Source: CAVQGZ01 sp963712175
Lineage (GTDB): Bacteria > Actinomycetota > Actinomycetes > Jiangellales > Jiangellaceae
DNA length: 64,000 nt
Direction: 5' to 3'
NCBI GenBank assembly: GCA_963712175.1
Contig: CAVQGZ010000004.1
Span: 310,001-374,000 of the forward strand
Positions within the stretch are counted from its first letter, which is position 1. Each line of letters begins with the position of its first letter. Shown one piece after another: positions 34,937 to 43,752 of this stretch. The notes beneath the pieces are model-generated. The model ran no database searches, was not told the origin of the DNA, and saw only the letters and a program-made list of their open reading frames with translations. The translations under genes were made by a program, and so were the position numbers.

Positions 34937-36454
34937 ATGGTGTCCAGCTCTGTGACGCCTGACCTTGCGGCGTTTCGCCGGCTCGCCCGCACGCGTCGGG
35001 TGATCCCGGTGGTGCGTCGGTTGCTGGCCGACGCAGAGACCCCCGTGGGCGTGTACCAGAAGCTCGCCCAGGGAGCGCCGGGCACGTTCCTGCTGGAGTC
35101 CGCGGAGCACGGGGGCACCTTCTCCCGGTACTCGTTCGTCGGAGCGCGTTCGTCGGCGACGCTGAGCGTGCGTGACGGGGAGGCCGAGTGGAGCGGTACC
35201 CCGCCGGTCTTCCTGCCCAGCGGCGGAGACCCGATCGCCGTGCTCAGGGAGTCGCTGCAGCTGCTCACGACCGAGGCCATGCCCGGTCTTCCCCCGCTCA
35301 CGGGCGGCTTCGTCGGCTACCTCGGCTACGACACCGTCCGCCGCCTCGAGTCGCTGCCGGCCACGTTGCCCGACGAGGTTGCGGTCCCCGAGCTCGGGTT
35401 CGTGCTGGCCACGGACCTTGCCGTGCTCGACCACCATGACGGCACGGTGATCCTGGTGGCCAACGCCATCAACACCGACGACACCGACGAGCGGGTCGAC
35501 GAAGCCTGGCAGGGAGCCGTCGAGCGGCTTGATGCGATGACGCAGCGTCTCGCCGAGCCGACCCCGTCATCCGTAGCCGCGGCGGACGAAGGGGCGGAGC
35601 CGACCTTCACCTCGCGCATGGGTCGGCAGGCATACATGGATGCCGTCGAGCAGGCGAAGGAGGACATCCGGGCAGGGGAGATCTTCCAGGTCGTCCTGTC
35701 GCAACGCTTCGAGCTCGCGCCGCCGAGCGGCGCAGACGCCCTCGACCCGCTGCACCTCTACCGGGTTCTGCGGCGTACCAACCCGAGCCCCTACATGTAC
35801 CTGCTGCGGATGGACGGCTTCGACGTCGTCGGGTCGAGCCCAGAAGCCCTGGTCAAGGTCGACGGTGGGCGGGTGATGACCCATCCCATCGCTGGGACAC
35901 GCCCGCGCGGGGCGACGCCCGACGCCGACGTACGCCTGGCCGAGGAGCTCCTGGCCGATGAGAAGGAGCGGGCCGAGCACCTCATGCTCGTGGACCTCGG
36001 TCGCAACGACCTCGGCCGGGTGTGCCGTCCGGGCTCCGTCGAGGTGGTGGACTTCATGAGCGTGCGCCGCTACAGCCACGTGATGCACCTGGAGTCGACC
36101 GTCGTCGGCGACCTGGCGGAGGGCCGCAGCGCGTTGGACGCGCTGCTGGCGTGCTTCCCGGCCGGGACGTTGTCCGGGGCACCCAAGGTCAGGGCGATGG
36201 AGATCATCGAACGGCTCGAGGTGGCCCGACGCGGTGTGTACGGCGGCGTTGTCGGGTACCTCGACTTCGCCGGCGACCTGGACACCGCGATCGCGATCCG
36301 GACCGCCGTCATCAAGGACGGGCACGTGTGGGTCCAGGCCGGCGCGGGCATCGTCGCCGACAGCGACCCGGCGAGCGAGGACGCGGAGTGCCGCGCCAAG
36401 GCCATGGCCGTGCTGCGCGCAGCCGCGGTCGCCGGGTCGATGCGCGCGCCGTGA
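34937..36454 (+). CDS. trpE: Anthranilate synthase component I
   Basis: A 505-residue chorismate-using enzyme. ATG 34937 has a GGAGAG site 6 bases upstream. The tryptophan feedback pocket is visible as TFLLESAEHGGTFSRYSFVG (LLES motif). The catalytic domain contains GEIFQVVLSQRFELAPPS, NPSPYMYLLRMDGFDVVGSS, THPIAGTRPRG, HLMLVDLGRNDLGRV, FPAGTLSGAPKVRAMEII and VYGGVVGYLDFAGDLDTAIA. Neither trpG nor trpD is in the window. No Trp-codon leader peptide or attenuator is evident in the 126 bases upstream. GTGA overlap with the next gene. Confidence 0.97.
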   Translation: MVSSSVTPDLAAFRRLARTRRVIPVVRRLLADAETPVGVYQKLAQGAPGTFLLESAEHGGTFSRYSFVGARSSATLSVRDGEAEWSGTPPVFLPSGGDPIAVLRESLQLLTTEAMPGLPPLTGGFVGYLGYDTVRRLESLPATLPDEVAVPELGFVLATDLAVLDHHDGTVILVANAINTDDTDERVDEAWQGAVERLDAMTQRLAEPTPSSVAAADEGAEPTFTSRMGRQAYMDAVEQAKEDIRAGEIFQVVLSQRFELAPPSGADALDPLHLYRVLRRTNPSPYMYLLRMDGFDVVGSSPEALVKVDGGRVMTHPIAGTRPRGATPDADVRLAEELLADEKERAEHLMLVDLGRNDLGRVCRPGSVEVVDFMSVRRYSHVMHLESTVVGDLAEGRSALDALLACFPAGTLSGAPKVRAMEIIERLEVARRGVYGGVVGYLDFAGDLDTAIAIRTAVIKDGHVWVQAGAGIVADSDPASEDAECRAKAMAVLRAAAVAGSMRAP

Positions 36455-37047
36455 GCACCATGTCGTCGAAGGCCGCCGCAGTGCTGCTGCTGGCGGCCGG
36501 TGGCGGCGTGACGCTGCTGGGGGCCACGGCGCCATGGGCCGAGCTGCGAGCCGATGACGGGCTCGTGGGGGCATCGGCGACGGTGAGCGGCTCGGCGCTC
36601 GCGCCGCTCTCGGTTGCCGCCGGCGCAGTCGGCCTGGCGGCGGTCGTCGCCGTCCTGGCCGTTCGTGGCTGGCTACGAGGCCTTGTCGCCGTCGTGGTCG
36701 TGCTGCTCAGCGCGCTCGCGCTGGCCCAGGTCGTCGGCGTCCTCGTCGACACGGCGGACGTCGCCCGACGCTGGTGGGCCGTGGAGGTGGCGGCCCTGGC
36801 CGAGTCCGCCGTCGTGCAACCGAGCCTCTGGGCCGGGGTCACCGCCGCAGGTCTCGTCCTGCTGCTCGTCGCCGGCATCGTCGTGCTCGCGCGGGGAGGC
36901 AGCTGGTCGGGGTTGTCGAGCCGCTACGACGCCCCTGGCGCGGCACCCGGTGGTGGATCGGCGGCCCGATCGGTGGGCGAGACCGACACGTGGCAGGCCC
37001 TGGATCGAGGCGAGGACCCGACCGCACCCGAGGATGCGGGAGCCTAG
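36451..37047 (+). CDS. Trp biosynthesis-associated membrane protein (TIGR02234-like)
   Basis: A 198-residue protein with four membrane helices (about 8-28, 50-72, 76-98, 132-155) and a polar C-terminal tail. The second and third helices are close together and the second extracellular loop has RRWWAVEVAALAES. The place immediately after trpE with a GTGA overlap is the defining context of the TIGR02234 family. Suggested roles (tryptophan or intermediate transport) are untested. Confidence 0.88.
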   Translation: MSTMSSKAAAVLLLAAGGGVTLLGATAPWAELRADDGLVGASATVSGSALAPLSVAAGAVGLAAVVAVLAVRGWLRGLVAVVVVLLSALALAQVVGVLVDTADVARRWWAVEVAALAESAVVQPSLWAGVTAAGLVLLLVAGIVVLARGGSWSGLSSRYDAPGAAPGGGSAARSVGETDTWQALDRGEDPTAPEDAGA

Positions 37048-37103
37048 GTCGTATGCTTCGCACGGACGTCGAGCGACCTGCCCACCGCCCAGGAGGACGA
37101 GCC

Positions 37104-37337
37104 ATGGCCGGTACCGAGCACCACGACAACCACGGCCAGACACCGGCCGCATGGACTGCCGTGAGCATCATGATGGTCGGCTTCCTCGTCGGCTGCATCG
37201 CCGTGGTGTACCTGAACTGGGTGATGCTCGGTGTCGGCGTCGCGATCGTCGCCTTCGGTGCGATCGTCGGCAAGGTCATGCAGATGATGGGCATGGGCAA
37301 GCAGGAGGACGACTCCGAAAGGGTCGCCGCCCGCTGA
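37104..37337 (+). CDS. HGxxPAAW motif membrane protein
   Basis: A 77-residue protein with the diagnostic HGQTPAAW at about residues 10-17, followed by two membrane helices (VSIMMVGFLVGCIAVVYLNW and VMLGVGVAIVAFGAIVG). The family occurs in actinobacterial trp clusters; function unknown. ATG 37104 follows AGGAGGA. TATGCT at 37053-37058 may be a local promoter in the 56-base gap after the TIGR02234-like gene. Confidence 0.92.
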   Translation: MAGTEHHDNHGQTPAAWTAVSIMMVGFLVGCIAVVYLNWVMLGVGVAIVAFGAIVGKVMQMMGMGKQEDDSERVAAR

Positions 37338-37359
37338 GCGCTCGCCGCCCGAGGCGTCG

Positions 37360-38037
37360 GTGACGAGCCCGCACGGCCTGGTGCTGCTCGTCGAGGACGA
37401 GGCAGCGATCTCTGACCTGCAGCGCCTCTACCTCGAGCGGGACGGGTTCGACGTCGATGTCGTCACGACCGGGGAGCGCGCGCTCGAGGTCATCCGCACA
37501 GCTCGACCGGTGGCTGTCGTGCTCGACGTCGGGTTGCCGGGCATCGACGGGATCGAGGTCGTCCGGCGACTCCGGGTCGCAAGCGACGACACCCCCGTGC
37601 TGTTCGTCACCGCCCGCGACGACGAGGTCGACCGAGTGCTCGGCCTCGAGATCGGCGGCGACGACTACCTGACCAAGCCGTTCTCGCCCCGCGAGCTCGT
37701 TGCCCGCGTGCGTGCGGTGCTGCGGCGCGGACGGGCAGCCGACGCGAGCGGGTCAGTCGTCCTCGGCGATGTCGAGCTCAGCACCGCCCAGCATCGGGTG
37801 CTGGTCTGCGGCGAGCCCGTCGAGCTGACGCCCACCGAGTTCGACCTGCTCGCGGCGCTGATGCGCAACCCCGGGCGGGTCTTCAGCCGAGACGAGCTGC
37901 TGCGCGAGGTGTGGGGGTACAGCGCTGCGGTGACGACCCGGACGGTCGACGTCCATGTCGCCCAGGTACGGGCGAAGGTCGGCGACGCCCTGCACATCCG
38001 CACGGTGCGCGGCGTCGGGTACGGCATGGACGGGTGA
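37360..38037 (+). CDS. OmpR/PhoB-family response regulator
   Basis: A 225-residue regulator. Receiver domain (about 5-118): acidic pocket LVEDE, phospho-acceptor in AVVLDVGLPGIDGIEVV, LFVTARDDEVD and conserved Lys in DDYLTKPFSPREL. C-terminal winged helix (about 130-222): ELTPTEFDLLAALMRNPGRV, SRDELLREVWGYS, RTVDVHVAQVRAKVGD and IRTVRGVGYGM. GTG start 22 bases after the HGxxPAAW gene; GTGA overlap with its kinase. Target genes unknown; it sits inside the trp cluster. Confidence 0.95.
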   Translation: MTSPHGLVLLVEDEAAISDLQRLYLERDGFDVDVVTTGERALEVIRTARPVAVVLDVGLPGIDGIEVVRRLRVASDDTPVLFVTARDDEVDRVLGLEIGGDDYLTKPFSPRELVARVRAVLRRGRAADASGSVVLGDVELSTAQHRVLVCGEPVELTPTEFDLLAALMRNPGRVFSRDELLREVWGYSAAVTTRTVDVHVAQVRAKVGDALHIRTVRGVGYGMDG

Positions 38038-39419
38038 GGCGGCCCCGCGACACCCTCACGGGGCGGCTGGTGCTGCTCGGAGTGCTGACGGCACTGGTCA
38101 GCGTGCTGGCTGTCGGAGTCGTGGGTGTCGGGTTGGTCCGCTCGTCGGCACAGTCGCAGGCACAGCAGAGCCTCGCCGACGAGGCCGACCTGATCGCGCG
38201 GCTGCTGAGCCGGGTCACGATCGACACCGACCAGCTGGCGGCTGCCGTCGCCGAGCTCGAGCGCCGTGACGTCAGCGCCTACGTCCTCGGCCCGGCCGAC
38301 ACCGTTCCCGAGACCTTGCCGCTCGACGTGCTCGCCCAGGGAGTCGAGTCCGGGTCGGCCGGGGGCGCGAACGCCGACCCGCCCACCTTCGTCGAGGTGC
38401 GCCGCCTCGCCCCGCAGCAGGTGCTCGTGCTGGAGACTCCGGTGGGTACCGCGATCAACACCTACGCCGGCCCGGTGCTTGCCCAGCTGGCCGTGGCGCT
38501 GCTGGTGGGGCTCGTGGTCGCGGTCGCCGCTGGGGCGCTTGCGGCGCGTCGGCTCGCCCGGCCGCTGCGCGACACCGGGGAGGCGGCCCGGCGGATGTCG
38601 ACCGGCCAGCGTTCCCTTCGGGTCGAGGCCGAGGGGCCCGTCGAGGTGGCAGAGGTCGCCGACGCCCTCAACTCGCTGGCTGACGCACTGGAGCTCAGCG
38701 AGAACCGGCAGCGGCGCTTCCTGCTGTCGGTGAGCCACGAGCTGCGGACCCCGTTGACGGCGGTGCGCGGATACGCCGAGGCGCTCTCGGACGGCGTGGT
38801 CACCGGGGAGGACGCCACGCGTGCCGGACAGGTGATCGCGGCCGAGGCGGGACGGCTCGACGCGCTCATGAGCGACCTGCTGGCGCTGGCGCGCTCGGAG
38901 GCGGACGACTTCGAGGTCGAGGTCGTCCCGGTCGACCTCGTCGAGCTCGTGCGCGAGGCCGAGCAGGCGTGGTCGGAGCCGGCTCGACAGGCCGGCCTGG
39001 ACCTGCGGGCCGAGACAGCACCGACGCCCGTGCTGGCGCTGGCCGACCCGCTTCGAACCCGCCAGGTCATCGATGCGCTGGTGGCCAACGCGGTGCGGGT
39101 CACACCGCCCGGCCGACCGGTGGTGCTCCTCGCTGACTCCGTGGGCTCACGAGCGCGCCTAGGGGTGCGAGACGGTGGCCCGGGGCTGTCCGACGACGAC
39201 CTCCCGGTCGCGTTCGACCCGGGCGTCCTGCGCGACCGCTACGAGGGCACCAGGCCGGGTGGCTCCGGCATCGGGCTCGCACTCGTCGAGCGGCTGGTAC
39301 GCAGGATGGGCGGGGACGTGGCAGCCGGGCACGCGCCGGAAGGGGGCGCGTCGTTCACCGTGGCGCTGCCGGGTGCGCCGGCCCCCGAACGGTCCACGGC
39401 GCAGGGCCCGCCGGACTGA
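38034..39419 (+). CDS. Sensor histidine kinase (HisKA/HATPase type)
   Basis: A 461-residue membrane kinase. Two helices (about 12-35 and 145-170) bracket an extracytoplasmic domain of about 110 residues; a HAMP linker follows (ARRLARPLRDTGEAARRMS). The H box is FLLSVSHELRTPLTAVRGYA, with N box VIDALVANAVRVTPP, and degenerate G boxes GVRDGGPGLSDDDL and GGSGIGLALVERLVRRMGGD. Partner of the OmpR-type regulator (GTGA overlap). The stimulus is unknown. A 19-base gap leads to the DUF2752 gene, which has its own -10-like box. Confidence 0.94.
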   Translation: MRRPRDTLTGRLVLLGVLTALVSVLAVGVVGVGLVRSSAQSQAQQSLADEADLIARLLSRVTIDTDQLAAAVAELERRDVSAYVLGPADTVPETLPLDVLAQGVESGSAGGANADPPTFVEVRRLAPQQVLVLETPVGTAINTYAGPVLAQLAVALLVGLVVAVAAGALAARRLARPLRDTGEAARRMSTGQRSLRVEAEGPVEVAEVADALNSLADALELSENRQRRFLLSVSHELRTPLTAVRGYAEALSDGVVTGEDATRAGQVIAAEAGRLDALMSDLLALARSEADDFEVEVVPVDLVELVREAEQAWSEPARQAGLDLRAETAPTPVLALADPLRTRQVIDALVANAVRVTPPGRPVVLLADSVGSRARLGVRDGGPGLSDDDLPVAFDPGVLRDRYEGTRPGGSGIGLALVERLVRRMGGDVAAGHAPEGGASFTVALPGAPAPERSTAQGPPD

Positions 39420-39438
39420 ACGGCGGTACTGTCACGGC

Positions 39439-39879
39439 ATGGCGCTCGACACGGCTCGCCGTGAACGCCGCAGCCTGCTGGTGGCCCCCGCAGTCGTAGC
39501 CGGCGCCGCGCTCGCCGGAGTCGGCGTGCTGCGAGCCGTCGACGTCGCCACCGTCTCGGTGCTGCCGCCGTGCCCGTTCCGGGCCCTCACCGGGCTGTGG
39601 TGCCCGTTCTGCGGGGGCACCCGTTCCCTGGACGCCTTGGTGGCCGGTGACCTGGTGACCGCGGTGGGCTTCAACCTGCTCGTGGTCCTCGCCGTCCCGC
39701 TCGTCGCTGCCGACTGGGTGCGGTGGACGGCCGGGCGGGCCCGGGGCCGTCCCACCACCTTCCTCAACGTGTCCACGAGAGTGCTGGCGGTGCTGACGGC
39801 GCTCGCCCTCGCCTATGCGGTGCTGCGCAACCTGCCCGGTCTGGCGATGCTCGGCCCCGGTCTAGAGTCTCGGCCGTGA
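39439..39879 (+). CDS. DUF2752 membrane protein
   Basis: A 146-residue protein with the DUF2752 signature PCPFRALTGLWCPFCGGTRS (CPF..LTG..CP.CG.TR), a probable metal or redox site at the membrane edge, and about four helices. The gene commonly precedes trpC in actinobacteria. ATG 39439 lies 6 bases after TACTGT (39427-39432): a leaderless-type start that would restart transcription after the two-component genes. Its stop overlaps the trpC GTG. Confidence 0.92.
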   Translation: MALDTARRERRSLLVAPAVVAGAALAGVGVLRAVDVATVSVLPPCPFRALTGLWCPFCGGTRSLDALVAGDLVTAVGFNLLVVLAVPLVAADWVRWTAGRARGRPTTFLNVSTRVLAVLTALALAYAVLRNLPGLAMLGPGLESRP

Positions 39880-40712
39880 CCGGGTCGCAGTCTGTGCTGG
39901 CGAGCATCCTCGACGGGGTCGCGGAGGACCTCGCCGAGCGTCAGCGCTTGGTGACGCTGGACACCCTCAAGGAGCGGGCGGCCAGGATGCCTCCGGCCCT
40001 GGACCCGATGCCCGTTCTCCGCTCGCCGGGGATCAGTGTGATCGCCGAGGTCAAGCGCGCCAGCCCGTCGGCGGGCGCCCTGGCCGCGATCGACGACCCT
40101 GCCGAGCTCGCCCGCTCGTACGCCGCCGGTGGCGCGGCCGCGATCAGCGTGCTCACCGAGTCACGGCGGTTCTCCGGATCGCTGGCCGACCTGGCGGCCG
40201 TGCGCGCTGCCGTCGACGTCCCCGTGCTGCGCAAGGACTTCGTCATCTCCTCCTACCAGCTGTGGGAGGCTCGCGCGGTCGGCGCCGACATGGTGCTGCT
40301 CATGGCGTCAGTGCTCGACCAGCAGGCCCTCGTGTGCCTTGTCGAGCGCGCCGAGTCGATCGGGCTCACCCCGCTCGTGGAGGCCCACACGGCTACCGAG
40401 GTCGAGCGTTCGCTGCTCGCCGGGGCGAGGCTGCTGGGCATCAACAACCGCGACCTCACGACCCTGGAGGTCGACCTCGCGACGTTCTGCGAGCTGGCAC
40501 CGCTGATCCCCGACGGTGTGGTGCGGGTCGCCGAGTCCGGGATCCGCGGCCCCCACGACGTCTTCGAGCTTGCGCAGGCCGGCGCGGACGTCGTCCTGGT
40601 CGGCACGTCGCTGGTCAGCGGCTCGGTGGCGGGCAGCGACCCTGCGGCGGCGGTTGCCGATCTGGTCGCGGCCGGCGCGCACCCGGCGCTGAACCAGCGG
40701 GGCGGCCGGTGA
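39876..40712 (+). CDS. trpC: Indole-3-glycerol phosphate synthase
   Basis: A 278-residue (beta/alpha)8 enzyme without a fused TrpF domain. Signatures: ISVIAEVKRASPSAG with the catalytic Lys, AAAISVLTESRRFSGSLADL, VPVLRKDFVISSYQLWEARA, PLVEAHTATEVERSLLAGA, LLGINNRDLTTLEVD and VRVAESGIRGPHDV. GTG 39876 overlaps the DUF2752 stop and also lies 7 bases after TAGAGT (39863-39868), so a second, internal leaderless promoter is possible. GTGA overlap with trpB. Confidence 0.96.
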   Translation: MTGSQSVLASILDGVAEDLAERQRLVTLDTLKERAARMPPALDPMPVLRSPGISVIAEVKRASPSAGALAAIDDPAELARSYAAGGAAAISVLTESRRFSGSLADLAAVRAAVDVPVLRKDFVISSYQLWEARAVGADMVLLMASVLDQQALVCLVERAESIGLTPLVEAHTATEVERSLLAGARLLGINNRDLTTLEVDLATFCELAPLIPDGVVRVAESGIRGPHDVFELAQAGADVVLVGTSLVSGSVAGSDPAAAVADLVAAGAHPALNQRGGR

Positions 40713-41941
40713 CGGCTCTCGACGGCGTCGGGCTGCACGGCCCGGACGCGACCGGGCACTTCGGCCCGTACGGCGGCCGCTTCGTCCCTGAGGCGCTCGT
40801 CGCGGCTCTGGACGAGCTGACGACGGCCTTCGAGACCGCCCGGGCAGACGAGTCCTTCGTCGCCGAGCTCGACCACCTCCAGCGCACGTACACCGGGCGG
40901 CCGAGCCCGCTGACCGAGGCGGCGCGTTTCGGTGCGCAGGCCGCCGGCGGCGCGCGCGTGCTGCTCAAGCGCGAGGACCTGAACCACACGGGGTCGCACA
41001 AGATCAACAACGTCCTCGGTCAGGCACTGCTCACCCGGCGCATGGGCAAGTCGCGCGTCATCGCTGAGACCGGCGCTGGTCAGCACGGCGTCGCCACGGC
41101 GACGGCTGCGGCGCTGCTCGGCCTCGACTGCGTCGTGTACATGGGCGAGGAGGACACCCGTCGCCAGGCGCTCAACGTGGCTCGCATGCGCCTGCTCGGC
41201 GCCGAGGTGGTGCCCGTCACCGCCGGCAGCCGGACTCTGAAGGACGCCATCAACGAGGCGATGCGTGACTGGGTCACCAACGTCGACGACACCCACTACC
41301 TGCTGGGAACGGTCGCCGGGCCACACCCCTTCCCCCTGATGGTGCGCGAGTTCCACCGCGTGATCGGGGACGAGGCACGAGCCCAGGTCCTGGACCTGAC
41401 CGGAGCGCTGCCGAACTCGGTGGCCGCCTGCGTGGGTGGTGGGAGCAACGCCATCGGCATCTTCGCCGCGTTCCTCGACGACCCCGATGTCGCTCTGCAC
41501 GGCTACGAGGCCGGCGGCGACGGCGTGTCCACCGGGAGGCACGCGGCGACGTTGACCGGCGGATCCCCAGGCGTGCTGCACGGCGCCCGGTCCTACCTGC
41601 TGCAGGACGAGATGGGTCAGACGATCGAGTCACACTCCATCTCAGCCGGTCTGGACTACCCCGGGGTCGGCCCGGAGCACTCCTGGTTGCGCGACATCGG
41701 ACGAGCGACGTACGAGCCGGTCACCGACACCGAGGCCATGGACGCCTTCGCGCTGCTGAGCCGAACCGAGGGGATCATTCCCGCGATCGAGACCGCGCAC
41801 GCGCTGGCAGGGGCGCGGCGCCTGGGGCAGACCCACGGCGACGGGCACACGATCCTGATCAACCTGTCCGGCCGCGGCGACAAGGACGTCGACACCGCCG
41901 CTCGGTGGTTCGGGCTCGTCGCGGGCGAGGGGTCGGGGTGA
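40709..41941 (+). CDS. trpB: Tryptophan synthase beta chain
   Basis: A 410-residue TrpB1-type enzyme. FGPYGGRFVPEALVAALDEL, RPSPLTEAARFGAQ, the PLP lysine in REDLNHTGSHKINNVLGQAL, ETGAGQHGVATATAAALLGL, GSRTLKDAINEAMRDWV, CVGGGSNAIGIFAAF and HSISAGLDYPGVGPEHSWLR are all present. It condenses indole with serine. No trpM-like small gene lies between trpC and trpB; the genes overlap directly. Confidence 0.97.
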   Translation: MTALDGVGLHGPDATGHFGPYGGRFVPEALVAALDELTTAFETARADESFVAELDHLQRTYTGRPSPLTEAARFGAQAAGGARVLLKREDLNHTGSHKINNVLGQALLTRRMGKSRVIAETGAGQHGVATATAAALLGLDCVVYMGEEDTRRQALNVARMRLLGAEVVPVTAGSRTLKDAINEAMRDWVTNVDDTHYLLGTVAGPHPFPLMVREFHRVIGDEARAQVLDLTGALPNSVAACVGGGSNAIGIFAAFLDDPDVALHGYEAGGDGVSTGRHAATLTGGSPGVLHGARSYLLQDEMGQTIESHSISAGLDYPGVGPEHSWLRDIGRATYEPVTDTEAMDAFALLSRTEGIIPAIETAHALAGARRLGQTHGDGHTILINLSGRGDKDVDTAARWFGLVAGEGSG

Positions 41942-42760
41942 GCCCGCCGACCGCGGCAGGCCTCGACGAGGTCACGGCTGTCTTCCAGCAGTGCCGGTCG
42001 CAGGGGCGGGCCGCACTCGTGGGGTACCTGCCGGCCGGGTACCCGTCCGTCCAGGGCGGGGTCGAGGCCATGGCGGCCATGGTCGACGCCGGTGTCGACC
42101 TGGTCGAGGTGGGGTTGCCGTACTCCGACCCGCTCATGGACGGGCCGGTCATCCAGCGGGCCGTCGACGGGGCGTTGCGCACCGGCACGACGACCGCCGA
42201 CGTCCTGCACACGGTCGAGGCCCTCGCAGGTCGAGGGGCCACGGCGCTGGTGATGAGCTACTGGAACCCCGTGGAGCGCTACGGACGCCGCCCAGTTCGC
42301 CGCTGACCTGGCCTCGGCGGGAGGCGGGGGCATGATCACCCCGGACCTCATCCCCGACGAGGCCGACGCGTGGCTGGCCGCGGCTCGCCAACACGGGCTC
42401 GCCTCCGTCTTCCTGGTGGCCCCGTCCTCGACCGACGAGCGCCTGGCCATGACGGCGAAGGCGTGCACGGGATTCGTCTACGCCGCCTCCACGATGGGTG
42501 TCACCGGGACCCGCGACCGGGTCGGGACGGCGGCGCAGGCCCTGGTCACCCGGACGAGGACGGTGACCGACCTGCCGATCGGCGTCGGCCTGGGAGTCTC
42601 CACCCGCGAGCAGGCTGCGGAGGTGGCCGGCTTCGCCGACGGTGTGATCGTGGGCTCGGCCCTGGTGCGCCGGTTGCTCGAGGCCGATACGCCACATGGC
42701 GGGCTCCGGGCCCTGGCCGAGCTCACGGCCGAGCTGGCTGCCGGCGTCCGCGACCGCTGA
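41938..42760 (+). pseudogene. trpA: Tryptophan synthase alpha chain, broken by a frameshift
   Basis: GTG 41938 overlaps the trpB stop. The first frame carries ALVGYLPAGYPSVQGGVEAM, VDLVEVGLPYSDPLMDGPVI (with the catalytic Glu and Asp) and ALVMSYWNPVERYG, then leaves register and stops at 42306. The +1 frame continues DAAQFAADLASAGGGGMITP, DLIPDEADAW, FVYAASTMGVTG, VGLGVSTREQAAEV and DGVIVGSALV to 42760. The break is at 42280-42286 (TACGGAC): two bases short, or one extra. Corrected, it is a normal TrpA of about 273 residues with all catalytic parts. As in hisH, an assembly indel is the first suspicion. Confidence 0.87.
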
Positions 42761-42844
42761 CGCAACCACCGGCACGGCGCTCGGAGAACGTCCACGGGCC
42801 CGCCGATGCGCTCGAGCTCGCGGCACCACTTACGCTTGTCCTCC

Positions 42845-43582
42845 ATGAGCTCCAAGCCCACGTCGGCGAAGACCGAGCGTCGGGAACGCGCCGAGCAGCT
42901 GAAGGCCGAGCGCGAGGCCGCTGCGCGCGCCTCCGAGCGCCGTACCCGCCTGCTGGTCGCCGTCGCCGTCCTCGCCGCCATCGCCCTTGTTGCCGTGGCC
43001 GTCGTCGCCACGCAGTCCAGCACCGGGGAGAACGCCCCGGTCCCCACCGGCGTTACCGCGCCGGACGGTGCCGCCCCCTTCGGTGACGCCGCAGCCCCGG
43101 TCGTCATGGACGAATGGGTCGACTTCGCCTGCCCAGCCTGCAAGGTGTTCAACGAGTCGTTGGGGGAGACGATCAACGACCAGGTGGCCGCCGGTGAGCT
43201 ACGCGTGCTCTACCACCCCTTGTCGTTCATCAACGCCGGCTCGGCTCGTGCGGCGAACGCGTTCGGGTGTGCCATCGATGAGGGGTTCACCCACGAGTAC
43301 TACGACGCGGTCTTCGCGGCGCAGGGCGATGAGTCGGTCTCGTTCACCAACGAGCAGCTGATCGACATCGGTGGCGAGGTCGGCATTGACAGCGACCAGT
43401 TCGCAGGTTGTGTGAACGGCGGCGACTACGACGGCTGGGTCGACAACGTCGCCTCGACCCAGTTGGACAGTGGCGTCACGGGCACCCCCACCATCTTCCT
43501 CAACGGCGAGCTCGTGGAGCTGCCCGCCTATGAGCCCCAGGCGCTGCTGGACGCCATCGAGGCAGCCAAGGGCGCCGAGTAG
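42845..43582 (+). CDS. DsbA-family (thioredoxin-fold) membrane-anchored oxidoreductase
   Basis: A 245-residue protein: charged cytoplasmic N-terminus with a short coiled coil (about 1-35), one membrane helix (about 37-58, LLVAVAVLAAIALVAVAVVA), then an extracytoplasmic thioredoxin fold with the active site CPAC in EWVDFACPACKVFNE and the cis-Pro region SGVTGTPTIFLNGELVELP. It resembles actinobacterial DsbA/MSMEG-type proteins used in disulfide formation. ATG 42845 lies 8 bases after TACGCT (42831-42836): leaderless-type. It follows trpA where an lgt gene is often found; lgt is absent here. Confidence 0.9.
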   Translation: MSSKPTSAKTERRERAEQLKAEREAAARASERRTRLLVAVAVLAAIALVAVAVVATQSSTGENAPVPTGVTAPDGAAPFGDAAAPVVMDEWVDFACPACKVFNESLGETINDQVAAGELRVLYHPLSFINAGSARAANAFGCAIDEGFTHEYYDAVFAAQGDESVSFTNEQLIDIGGEVGIDSDQFAGCVNGGDYDGWVDNVASTQLDSGVTGTPTIFLNGELVELPAYEPQALLDAIEAAKGAE

Positions 43583-43583
43583 G

Positions 43584-43604
43584 CGCGTCAGAACAGCTGA
43601 CGCG
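43584..43604 (+). terminator. Hairpin just after the DsbA-like gene
   Basis: CGCGTCAG-AACAG-CTGACGCG is a perfect 8-base-pair stem with a 5-base loop starting 2 bases after the stop codon. It lacks a T tract, as do many actinobacterial terminators, so termination is inferred, and an attenuator of gltB is an alternative. Confidence 0.45.
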
Positions 43605-43752
43605 GGTTGCTCGGATGCCGCCGGAACGCAAGAGACGGGTACTCTGAGCCTCTACCAGGGCCAACGTTGTCCCTTGTGCGCCGACTCGGTCGGGCCAACC
43701 ACATGCCGTGAGGCAGCGTTTCGTGCTGCCCCTTCGTGAGCAGAGGTTTCTC

